Positions 1 to 6,432 of a DNA stretch of 9,915 nt are shown here, in pieces. Every line of letters starts with the position of its first letter. Position 1 is the first letter of the stretch. The notes below the pieces were generated by a model. It searched no databases, had not been told where the DNA came from, and saw only the letters and a list, made by a program, of their open reading frames with translations. A program made the translations under genes and the position numbers. Source of the DNA: Phytoactinopolyspora endophytica (GTDB lineage: Bacteria > Actinomycetota > Actinomycetes > Jiangellales > Jiangellaceae); the NCBI RefSeq assembly GCF_004138495.1, contig NZ_ML142875.1, positions 44,459 through 54,373 on the forward strand, given 5' to 3'.

Positions 1-182
1 CGCGCCCGCTCCGCCAAAGACCACCAGGGAACGACCTCGGGACCGAGTACACAGGCGGCGTTGTCGGTCCACCACTGGCCGTAATGCCCGGTAGCCGTAG
101 GCGAACCCGAGTCACTGGTAGTGCGGTCCAGGCAGCCGTCTCGACGCGGGCTAGCCGAGAGGCCACGGTGGCGCGCCACTGT
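1..182. other. Left-edge region with no supported gene
   Basis: No gene is called here. Two readings run off the left edge. A rightward frame from base 1 stops at TAA 82-84 and would be only a 27-residue C-terminal tail. A leftward frame opens at a GTG near 179 and stays open to base 1. Both put their third codon positions on the same bases, so the G/C bias there cannot tell them apart, and neither gives a motif I recognise. No tRNA-like arms, repeats or terminator hairpin were seen. Sequence to the left of the window is needed to decide. Confidence 0.5.
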
Positions 183-836
183 TCAGGCACGCGTGGTCAG
201 CGACGGGAGCCCGTCGCCGGAGATGTATGGGAGTGCGGCCGCGGTGCGGCCGGTCACCAGCAGCAGGTGCGCACTGATGGGGCCACGTAGCTCGGGTCCG
301 GAACCGGCGGTCCAGTCGATGTCGCTGGCGACCAGCCGGAGTCCGGCGAGCCTGCGCCGTGCCCAGAATGGCCAACCCTTCCGCCAGATCAGCGTTGCAC
401 TGGCGGTGGCGGCCTGTAGTGGCATCGGGCGTTCACGGCCGAGCGGGATCGCGATGTCCTGACCGTGGACCAGGGTGTCCATGAGGATGTTGCGGTAGTT
501 CGTGAGCGCCGGCAGAGTGCGCGATGCGGCGTGAACCCTGAGCTCGTCGACGATCTCGGCGGCCGGGCGGTCGGCGTGCCGTACGGACACATCATGCACG
601 AATCGGTTGAAGCTGCCGCGGGCACACAGTGCCTGAACCAGCGTCGACCACGCGCCGATCGGCTGCGGCGTCAATGCCAGGTGCGCGGCGACATCCTTGA
701 TCCGCCAGTCCACACACAGTGATGGCAGCTGCCACTCTTCCTCGGTGAGAGAGTCGAGCAGCTCGGCGAGGCTGCGCCGTTCCTGTTCGATGACCAGCCA
801 GCTCTCTTCCAGGCCAATGGGCTGATCCTGGTCCAT
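183..836 (-). CDS. DinB/maleylpyruvate isomerase-like mycothiol-dependent family protein
   Basis: This 217-residue protein has the layout of the DinB-like mycothiol-dependent maleylpyruvate isomerase family (DinB_2/TIGR03083-like). The N-terminal helix carries LTEEEWQLPSLCVDW (30-44), followed by KDVAAHLA (47-54) with the first expected metal-ligand histidine, H52. A second motif, LVHGQDIAIPLG (122-133), supplies H124 and D127, the pattern expected for a four-helix-bundle metal site. Known members transfer, isomerise or detoxify small molecules using mycothiol, but most are uncharacterised and the substrate cannot be read from the sequence. The reading frame stays open upstream to 1430, but ATG at 836 is chosen because a strong GAGGGGG ribosome site sits 4 nt before it and the family motifs begin just after. 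The extra 198 codons are antisense to marR. It is divergent from the MarR gene, with a shared 126-bp control region, so regulation by that protein is likely. No signal peptide or membrane segment is seen, so it should be cytoplasmic. Confidence 0.85.
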   Translation of the reverse strand: MDQDQPIGLEESWLVIEQERRSLAELLDSLTEEEWQLPSLCVDWRIKDVAAHLALTPQPIGAWSTLVQALCARGSFNRFVHDVSVRHADRPAAEIVDELRVHAASRTLPALTNYRNILMDTLVHGQDIAIPLGRERPMPLQAATASATLIWRKGWPFWARRRLAGLRLVASDIDWTAGSGPELRGPISAHLLLVTGRTAAALPYISGDGLPSLTTRA

Positions 837-888
837 ATCGCCCCCTCGGCTGAAGCTGAACTCGCCAGTGATGGCGCATCTGCGTTCG

Positions 889-916
889 ACTATACTTGGT
901 CTGCCTATCTGACTAA
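889..916 (-). promoter_or_regulatory. Candidate leftward promoter of the DinB-like gene
   Basis: Read on the minus strand, TATAGT (894-889) is a good -10 hexamer, with TTAGTC (916-911) placed 16 nt upstream as a weak -35. A second possible pair is TTGACG (950-945) and TATCTT (926-921), 18 nt apart. Both pairs overlap the large inverted repeat, so a protein bound there would block transcription. The start site is inferred from hexamers only. Confidence 0.4.
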
Positions 917-944
917 GTAGAAGATAGTCAGATAGGCTGACCAA
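896..944. promoter_or_regulatory. Long inverted repeat, probable MarR-family operator
   Basis: Two 20-bp arms, 896-915 and 925-944, are reverse complements at 19 of 20 positions. The inner 13 bp are perfect (GCCTATCTGACTA, 903-915, against TAGTCAGATAGGC, 925-937). The gap is 9 nt. The repeat is AT-rich compared with its surroundings and lies in the space between a marR gene and its divergent neighbour, which is where MarR proteins bind to control themselves and the adjacent gene. Each arm is about as long as a normal MarR site, so the element may hold two dimers. A transcript hairpin is possible but there is no U-tract, so an operator is the better reading. Confidence 0.75.
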
Positions 945-962
945 CGTCAAGGGGCAACGTAC

Positions 963-1394
963 ATGGCAGACGAGCTGAACACCGGGCTCTTGCTCTACAT
1001 CCCATACCGTTCGCTGGAGAGCCGTGTCTTCGCCGCCGTCACCGAGGCGGGATACGAGATCACGACGGCACAGATGAAGCTCATGCAGCGTATCGGCCCG
1101 AACGGCACCCGGCTGACTGACCTCGCCGAACAGGCGCAGGTTACCAAGCAGACCGCGGGCGTTCTCGTCGACAACCTCGAGAAAGGCGGCTGGATCGAGC
1201 GCGTCGACGATCCCACCGACAAGAGAGCGCGGTTGGTGCGCATCTCTGCGAAAGCACAGAAGGTCATCCCCATCGCTGAGGCCGCCGTCGCCGAGGTGGA
1301 GGCCGAATGGGAAGCACACCTCGGCAGAGAGCAGTTGGCACAACTGCGGCGCATCCTCACGCGTCTCCGTGAGGTCACCGACCCCTACGCCTAG
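963..1394 (+). CDS. MarR-family winged helix-turn-helix transcriptional regulator
   Basis: This 143-residue protein is the usual size for MarR regulators, which bind palindromic DNA as dimers and release it when a small molecule binds. An N-terminal dimerisation helix is followed by TTAQMKLMQRI (34-44). The helix-turn-helix spans roughly LTDLAEQAQVTKQTAG (51-66), the recognition helix being TKQTAGVLVDNLEKGG (61-76). The beta-wing has the classic DPTDKRARLVRIS pattern (83-95). C-terminal helices rich in Glu, Ala and Leu complete the dimer interface. ATG 963 is preceded by AAGGGG (949-954) with 8 nt spacing. It is divergent from the DinB-like gene and next to the long inverted repeat, so it probably represses itself and that neighbour. 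No redox cysteines are present, which argues against an OhrR-type peroxide sensor. The inducer is unknown. It converges on the GH38 gene with a 63-bp gap and is probably unrelated to the sugar operon. Confidence 0.93.
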   Translation: MADELNTGLLLYIPYRSLESRVFAAVTEAGYEITTAQMKLMQRIGPNGTRLTDLAEQAQVTKQTAGVLVDNLEKGGWIERVDDPTDKRARLVRISAKAQKVIPIAEAAVAEVEAEWEAHLGREQLAQLRRILTRLREVTDPYA

Positions 1395-1438
1395 GCCAGG
1401 GAGATGGATGACATCCGGCCGGGACGGCACGGAGCGCA

Positions 1439-1454
1439 GGTCGCAGCTGTGACC
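1439..1454. terminator. Possible small hairpin between convergent genes
   Basis: In the 63-bp gap between the stop codons of marR and the GH38 gene, GGTCGC and GTGACC can pair around an AGCT loop (one G-U pair in the rightward RNA). It has no following U-tract on either strand. Short hairpins without U-tracts are sometimes proposed as terminators in actinobacteria, and position is the main support. Confidence 0.25.
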
Positions 1455-1457
1455 AGA

Positions 1458-4400
1458 TCAGCCGACGTCGAGGAGGACGGCCGCCGTGCCCTGTGGGGCT
1501 AGGGGCACATCGATACCGTCGCCCGCCACATCGAGATCCTCCAGGCGGTCGCCCAGGTACGTGGCGGTCGCCGCGCCGATGAGCCGTAACTGTGGACGCA
1601 GCCTCACCGTGATCGGCTCCTCGGCGTAGGACTGGAGCTTGACCAGGCAGGACGTGTCTGCGCCTACCTCGACCGGTGCGCCTTCGGCCGTCGTGACCGA
1701 GACGAGACGGACCCGGTCGTCGTCCAGCTGGAGCAGCGACCGCTCGGTGTGGTCAAGTACGCCGGGGTCACCGTCGCGACCTGTGGCGAGCACGCCGATC
1801 ACCGGATTGGTGAGCTCGATGGCGGTCCTCATCGCGAGCGCGGAGGCGGACAGCTTCTCGCCAGCTCGTCGTACGCCGATGGCATAGCGGAACGAGGTCT
1901 CGAACCCTTGCTGGGAGGGAAAGTTCGTGTCCCAGATGTTGTTGTGAACCCAGGAGTAGACGGTGGCCGGCTGGCGCGGCGACATGCTGTCCGGGAAGGG
2001 GGCGTACGGCAGGGCGACGACCTCCGGGTGCACCAGTGGGGCGTCCCTCGTGACCCAGGCGACGGTGATGTCTCCGTCCTCGAAGGACACCCAGTCGCGC
2101 ACGGCCCGCATGTGCTGAGGTGCGCCTGGAACGTGTGGCAGGCCGGGACCGGTCACCCCTCCGGTGATCTCGTAGCGCACCGTCGGCTGGGACACGGCGA
2201 ACGGGAAGGCGAAGTAGGCGCTCTCCTTCGTCATCGTCGTTGGCTTGGAGAGCCGGTTCTCCACCTCCAGGCGGGCGGCGTCGCGAGGGAGGACGAGCGT
2301 CACCCTCGCCCAGCGAACTCCGTCGGCGGCGAACTCGTAGGTCAGCCGTTCCTCGACGGGAGTACTGGTGCGCTCCAGCAGGGCGCTCGGTCTGGCCAGG
2401 GTGCGGCTGCCGAGAAGCTCAAGCTCGTCGGAGACCGACGTCTTGTTCGACTGGTGGTTGTACCCACCTGCCGTGGTGTACGTGTCGTAGACGTAGCCGT
2501 TCATGCCGACGACGGCCGTCTGATCGACGATGTCGCGACCGGTCGCCTTGTCCACGATCGATGCCACGCGGCTGTGCTGCAGGTCCACCCGGACCCGTAG
2601 GTGCTCATTCTCCAGCACGAGCGGATCCTCGGCGTGCGTCGGGTCCGGGTCCACCTCGGCCGCGGTGCGGTCAGAATCCGACCTGTGTACCGAGAGTTTC
2701 ACCGATCCAACGGGCGGTATCGCTGGGACGTGCACCCGGAGGAAGCGACCGGCGTCGCGGTTGTTGGGATTCGTCTGTTGGATCGTTTCGCAGGACAGCA
2801 CCGCACCAGTGCGGGAGTCGCGCACGGTGACCGGCTCGTGGAGCGGGATCTTGCTCTCCCGGATGAAGAGCGAAACTGTGCACGAGCGGGTGAAACCGGC
2901 CGTGTTGACAGCGTGGTAAGTGGCATCGGCGTCGTGGGCTTCGCACAGATGGCCACCGAAACGGGCCGCGGCGTGGTCCAGGAACACCTCGGCGTCGTCG
3001 TGTGCCGTGATCGCGCGGTTGTACTTCCAGTGCCACTGTTGTTCGCCCGAGTGGCTTCCGGAGTCGCCGTCGGTCCAGGGATCGGAGGCGCCCCAGGTGT
3101 GCTCGTTGAACAGTGAGATGGAGGAGTACACGCGGCGCGAGTGCTCGTGCTCGTCGGGCATTCCCTGCCCGGCGAACATCTGGGACATACCGCTGACCGT
3201 CTGCGCATCCGTGACCAGGGCCTGTGCCCGTCGGGTCATGGCCTGGGGCCGCGCGCCGCTACCGACACCCTCGACCCACCAGTCTCCCCAGTCGCCGGTG
3301 AAGGTGGGGATCTGGCTCCCGACGCGTTCCTCTGCGTCGCGGAAGAAGTCCGCGTTGGTGGACAGGCGCAGTTGTGGGTACACCCACGTCTCGTTCCACC
3401 GCCGCACGATGTCGGAGTGAATGAGGCGGGGCGGCGCGTTGTCGCTGAAGTGACCCTGGACTCGCAGATGAAGCACATCCCACGGGTAGGGCTCGCGATC
3501 CGTGACCTCCGGGCCGTGCCAGCCGAACATGCCCGGAGGAAAGGGGTAGGGGCGCGTGGACAACGTGGTGAGATATGCGGGCAACAGGTCGTCGACCATG
3601 TCGTAGGAGGTCGAGAACCCGAGTACCGGCCCCTCCATGTAGGCCAGGCCGTGCGGGCTGTCCGTCATCCAGACGAGGACGCTGTTCCCGGCGGGGGAGC
3701 GCCACCTGAACAGACGGGGCAGGTTCTGACCCCCGTTGAGGTGTGGTACCGATCGGCCCGCCCAGTTGTGCGCCACGGAGAGATAGCTGACATCGAGTTG
3801 AGCCAGCGCGTCCGGAAGGCCGGCGACAGCGCCGGGGACGTCGGTCTGCATGGCCACCGGCATGTGGACGCCGTACCGTCGGCGCACGTGCCGGGCGAGG
3901 CGGAGGAGCTCGTGGAGCTCGTCGGTGGAGCAGGTATCGGTGTGCAGGTTGTACGGCATCGCGGTGAGCTCGATGTGACCGTCCCGCACCCGCTCGAGGA
4001 ACTCGTCCACGCGCTCGGTCGGGCGTGCCTTCATCCATTGCTCGAAGGACCACAGCGACTCGACCGCCCACCGGAACTGGGCCGGCTCGGGCCAGTCGCG
4101 GGTGGCACGGGTCAGGTCGAGGCAGGAGTCGAGGAAGGAGACGTGCTCGCCCAGCACCGTACCCTGCGGATCGGTGTAACCGATGTCGAGATGCGAGTGG
4201 TGGACGAGGTGGACCGACCATTCCCGGACCGGCCGCAACTCGATGGTGAGCTGTTGGTCGGCAGCCAGCTGAGCAAGCCCGACCGTGACGTGCGTGGGCG
4301 AGGTCACTGCGGGCAGAAGAAGCCGAGTGGTGCCGGCCGGGCCTGGAATCTTCTCCGTTCTCAGAGCCGTGCCGGACGACGTCCGGACGTCGACGTCCCC

Positions 4401-4601
4401 GATCTCGCTGTCCCCTTCGACCATGAGGCGCACCGACTGAAGCATGCGGCCGTCATCGGTGCGCCGCAGCAGCGGCTCGGGGATCAACCGGACGTGGCGT
4501 CCGCCCATGACCGCCTCGGCGGCTACGGCGAGGCGCAGGAGTCCGGAGCGCGCTTTGTCGGCGGACCAGGGTCGATCCTTAACCAGGGCTCGGGTTGTCA
4601 T
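1458..4601 (-). CDS. Glycoside hydrolase family 38 (alpha-mannosidase-like) protein
   Basis: This protein of about 1047 residues resembles large bacterial GH38 enzymes, retaining zinc-dependent alpha-mannosidases. A beta-rich N-terminal region (1-130) precedes the catalytic domain, which opens with HLVHHSHLDIGYTD (131-144). H137 and D139 match the usual zinc pair. AMQTDVPG (250-257) gives D254 as the candidate nucleophile and zinc ligand, and FNEHTWGA (498-505) gives H501 as a likely last ligand. The C-terminal beta domain starts near LVLENEHLRV (661-670) and includes NNIWDTNF (887-894). There is no signal peptide, so it should act in the cytoplasm on imported glycosides. It is the last gene of the importer operon, supporting a role on that importer's substrate. 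The start is uncertain: ATG 4601 has no good ribosome site; GTG 4685, 5 nt after the permease stop, would add 28 proline-rich residues; ATG 4508 (residue 32) has GAGGCGG before it. Exact linkage specificity cannot be read; activity on other alpha-glycosides is possible. Confidence 0.87.
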   Translation of the reverse strand: MTTRALVKDRPWSADKARSGLLRLAVAAEAVMGGRHVRLIPEPLLRRTDDGRMLQSVRLMVEGDSEIGDVDVRTSSGTALRTEKIPGPAGTTRLLLPAVTSPTHVTVGLAQLAADQQLTIELRPVREWSVHLVHHSHLDIGYTDPQGTVLGEHVSFLDSCLDLTRATRDWPEPAQFRWAVESLWSFEQWMKARPTERVDEFLERVRDGHIELTAMPYNLHTDTCSTDELHELLRLARHVRRRYGVHMPVAMQTDVPGAVAGLPDALAQLDVSYLSVAHNWAGRSVPHLNGGQNLPRLFRWRSPAGNSVLVWMTDSPHGLAYMEGPVLGFSTSYDMVDDLLPAYLTTLSTRPYPFPPGMFGWHGPEVTDREPYPWDVLHLRVQGHFSDNAPPRLIHSDIVRRWNETWVYPQLRLSTNADFFRDAEERVGSQIPTFTGDWGDWWVEGVGSGARPQAMTRRAQALVTDAQTVSGMSQMFAGQGMPDEHEHSRRVYSSISLFNEHTWGASDPWTDGDSGSHSGEQQWHWKYNRAITAHDDAEVFLDHAAARFGGHLCEAHDADATYHAVNTAGFTRSCTVSLFIRESKIPLHEPVTVRDSRTGAVLSCETIQQTNPNNRDAGRFLRVHVPAIPPVGSVKLSVHRSDSDRTAAEVDPDPTHAEDPLVLENEHLRVRVDLQHSRVASIVDKATGRDIVDQTAVVGMNGYVYDTYTTAGGYNHQSNKTSVSDELELLGSRTLARPSALLERTSTPVEERLTYEFAADGVRWARVTLVLPRDAARLEVENRLSKPTTMTKESAYFAFPFAVSQPTVRYEITGGVTGPGLPHVPGAPQHMRAVRDWVSFEDGDITVAWVTRDAPLVHPEVVALPYAPFPDSMSPRQPATVYSWVHNNIWDTNFPSQQGFETSFRYAIGVRRAGEKLSASALAMRTAIELTNPVIGVLATGRDGDPGVLDHTERSLLQLDDDRVRLVSVTTAEGAPVEVGADTSCLVKLQSYAEEPITVRLRPQLRLIGAATATYLGDRLEDLDVAGDGIDVPLAPQGTAAVLLDVG

Positions 4602-4664
4602 TGAACACCAATCTTGTAGGAGCCAAGGGCGGGGAAGGGGCGTAGGCGGGACGACGGCCGGAGG

Positions 4665-4679
4665 CGTGGCGAAACCACG
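4665..4679 (-). other. Small hairpin in the leader of the GH38 gene
   Basis: Within the 89-nt gap between the second permease gene and ATG 4601, the leftward RNA can form a perfect 5-bp stem, CGTGG and CCACG, around a TTTCG loop. The hairpin could modestly affect translation or mRNA stability of the distal gene. If GTG 4685 is the true start, this is simply coding sequence. Confidence 0.3.
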
Positions 4680-4690
4680 ACACACCAGGC

Positions 4691-5497
4691 CTAGGGCGTG
4701 AGTCGGAGAGCGTTGACGAAGAACCGTTGGAAGGAGAGGAACAGCACGACGGTGGGGACGGATGCCACGAGGCCGGCTGCCAGGATCACAGGCGGGCCGA
4801 GGCCGGCGTATTGGCCGTTCAACTCCGCCAGGGCTGCCATGAGCGGCCGCACGTTCGGGCTCGTCGACAAGGTGATGCCGAAGAGCAGGTCGTTCCAGGT
4901 GGCGAGGAACTGGAACAGGAAGGCCGCGAGGAGGGCACCCCGGGCGAGAGGGAGGTGGACCCGCACGAACATCGCGATCCAGCTCGCTCCGTCGAGCTGG
5001 GCCGCCTCCATCATCTCCCGCGGTGCGGTCGTCATGTAGTTGCGGATGACGAAGAAGGCGAAGGGGATCGCGATCGCCGCGTAGATCAGCAACATGCCGT
5101 ACTGGGTGTCATAGAGGGTCGTATTCGCGTAGCCGTTGAAAAGTGGAGACAGAAACACCTGAAGAGGCAGCAGGGTGCCGGTGTAGATGGCCCAGAACCA
5201 CATCGCCGGTCGCTTGACTGGCATGATCACCACGGCGAAGGACGCCAGGGCGGCCACGAACACCGCGATCAACGCCGCGCCGGTCGAGTAGAGGAGGCTG
5301 TTCCACATCGCCCGCCCGATGTCGGCCGTTTCAAAGGCGGTGGCGAGGTTGTCGAAGAACCCCCAGGAGCTGAACCACCAGCGCGGCCCCGCGTAGTCGG
5401 CGGCCGCCGTGGAGGCGTTGACTATGACAAGGTAGGTCGGGATCAGCCATAGCAGCGCCATTCCGATCAGGAGCACATCGCGTACGCGTCTCGCCAT
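4691..5497 (-). CDS. Carbohydrate ABC transporter permease, MalG type
   Basis: This 268-residue inner-membrane protein is one half of the sugar import channel, of the MalG-like binding-protein-dependent permease family. Hydrophobic segments occur around residues 8-27, 69-92, 99-118, 134-152, 186-206 and 236-258, giving the usual six spans. The cytoplasmic EAA loop that docks the ATPase is clear: EMMEAAQLDGASW (161-173), then HLPLARG (181-187). TWNDLLFG (200-207) is also typical of MalG proteins. ATG 5497 is preceded by GAGAGGGG (5513-5506), which overlaps the stop codon of the other permease; a GTG immediately before (5500) is an alternative. The 14-nt gap indicates cotranscription and probable translational coupling. 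Its partners are the MalF-type permease and the lipoprotein upstream. No ATPase gene lies nearby, so a shared MsiK-like ATPase encoded elsewhere is the likely energy subunit (inference). Context points to mannosides as cargo. Confidence 0.93.
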   Translation of the reverse strand: MARRVRDVLLIGMALLWLIPTYLVIVNASTAAADYAGPRWWFSSWGFFDNLATAFETADIGRAMWNSLLYSTGAALIAVFVAALASFAVVIMPVKRPAMWFWAIYTGTLLPLQVFLSPLFNGYANTTLYDTQYGMLLIYAAIAIPFAFFVIRNYMTTAPREMMEAAQLDGASWIAMFVRVHLPLARGALLAAFLFQFLATWNDLLFGITLSTSPNVRPLMAALAELNGQYAGLGPPVILAAGLVASVPTVVLFLSFQRFFVNALRLTP

Positions 5498-5511
5498 CAC
5501 ACGAGCCCCTC

Positions 5512-6432
5512 TCAGTTTGCCCGCAGCTGACGCCGCAGGTAAGTCCAGGAAGCAACAAGGACGATCACGGTGAGTATCACCGCGACCGCGGCGCCGTAGC
5601 CGTAGCGGCTGAGCGTGAAGGTCTGCCGATACATCGTCAGGGCGAGCGTCTCGGACGAGGTTCCCGGCCCGCCGCGCGTGAGCAGCCAGACGATGTCGAA
5701 CGTCTTGAGGCTGTTCACCAGTGAGATGCCCACAACGACGACGCTGATGGGTCTCAGCTGGGGTAGCACGATGCTGCGGAAGAGACGAAATCCTCCGGCG
5801 CCGTCGACGCGACCGGCCTCGATCGTCTCCGCGGGGATCGCCTGCAGACCGACAAGAAACAGGATCATGCTGGCCCCGGTGGCCTGCCAGGTGGTGGCGA
5901 TGATCATCACGATGGTGTTCATCGGCCACTCGAGCAGCCAGGGGCGCTCCAGAGCCGAGAGCCCGAGCGCACTCAACAGGGCGTTGGTCGCGCCGTCCGT
6001 CTGCAGCATGAAGTTCCAGAGGAGCGCGGTGACCGCCCCGGAAAGCGCGTAGGGCAGGACGATGGCGAATCGGGCGATGGGCCCCCACCGCACGCTGTTG
6101 GTACCGACGGCGATGAGGAGTCCGAGAAGCACGGGCAGCAGGAGTGTGCCCGCCGTCCACATCCCGGTGTTCAGTACCGAACGGACGAATATGTCGTCGG
6201 TGAGAAGGGTGGTGTAGTTCTCCAGGCCCACCCAGCTGCGGCTGAACCCGTTGTCGCGGAAGAAGCTTCTATAGATGGTGAAAAGAAACGGCAGTATGAG
6301 CAGGACCCCGACCAAGGCGACGGCGGGAAAGAGGAACAGTAGGAGGCTGCCGTGAGGCCGTCGAGACTGTCCCGGGCGAGCCGGCTTCGTACGACGGGTG
6401 AGCGCGGAGTCTCTTTCGTTCAGGGCAGTCAC
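5512..6432 (-). CDS. Carbohydrate ABC transporter permease, MalF type
   Basis: This 306-residue protein is the second half of the sugar import channel. A basic, disordered N-terminus (about 1-28, rich in Arg, Lys and Pro) leads into the first span (29-54), which ends in FTIYRSFF, a typical periplasm-facing start of this family. Further spans lie near 92-112, 119-141, 172-196, 230-252 and 276-297. The cytoplasmic EAA loop reads AETIEAGRVDGAGGF (201-215) and ends with IVLPQLRP (221-228); here the motif is EAG rather than EAA, a common variant. LLTRGGPGTSSETL (250-263) is another family hallmark. The start is GTG 6432, sharing the GTGA tetranucleotide with the stop of the binding-protein gene, with AGGTGG (6443-6438) 5 nt before it. 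This overlap argues strongly for coupled translation. The reading frame is open further upstream, but that stretch is antiphase to the binding-protein gene and is rejected. Confidence 0.93.
   Translation of the reverse strand: MTALNERDSALTRRTKPARPGQSRRPHGSLLLFLFPAVALVGVLLILPFLFTIYRSFFRDNGFSRSWVGLENYTTLLTDDIFVRSVLNTGMWTAGTLLLPVLLGLLIAVGTNSVRWGPIARFAIVLPYALSGAVTALLWNFMLQTDGATNALLSALGLSALERPWLLEWPMNTIVMIIATTWQATGASMILFLVGLQAIPAETIEAGRVDGAGGFRLFRSIVLPQLRPISVVVVGISLVNSLKTFDIVWLLTRGGPGTSSETLALTMYRQTFTLSRYGYGAAVAVILTVIVLVASWTYLRRQLRAN

Noticed and set aside
1..84. A possible C-terminal tail of a rightward gene ending at TAA 82-84
   Set aside because: Only 27 residues with no motif, and a leftward frame shares the same third-position bias, so strand cannot be decided.
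896..944. The long inverted repeat as a terminator or transposon end
   Set aside because: No U-tract follows, no transposase or target-site duplication is seen, and the position between divergent regulator and target fits an operator.
183..1430. A 415-residue leftward reading frame covering the DinB-like gene and running antisense through marR
   Set aside because: The upstream part is antisense to a clear MarR protein and crosses the promoter and inverted repeat; the strong ribosome site and family motifs place the start at 836.
1749..2600. A 283-residue rightward open frame opposite the GH38 C-terminal domain
   Set aside because: Composition is Gly-, Arg- and Val-rich as expected of antisense frames, with no domain motif and no plausible promoter.
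3141..4604. A 487-residue rightward open frame opposite the GH38 gene
   Set aside because: It is a GC-rich antisense shadow with no recognisable domain, whereas the opposite strand encodes catalytic motifs of GH38.
5498..6160. Extended upstream reading of the MalG-type permease frame
   Set aside because: It overlaps the MalF-type permease gene in another frame and its translation is Arg- and His-rich without membrane segments; ATG 5497 has a good ribosome site.
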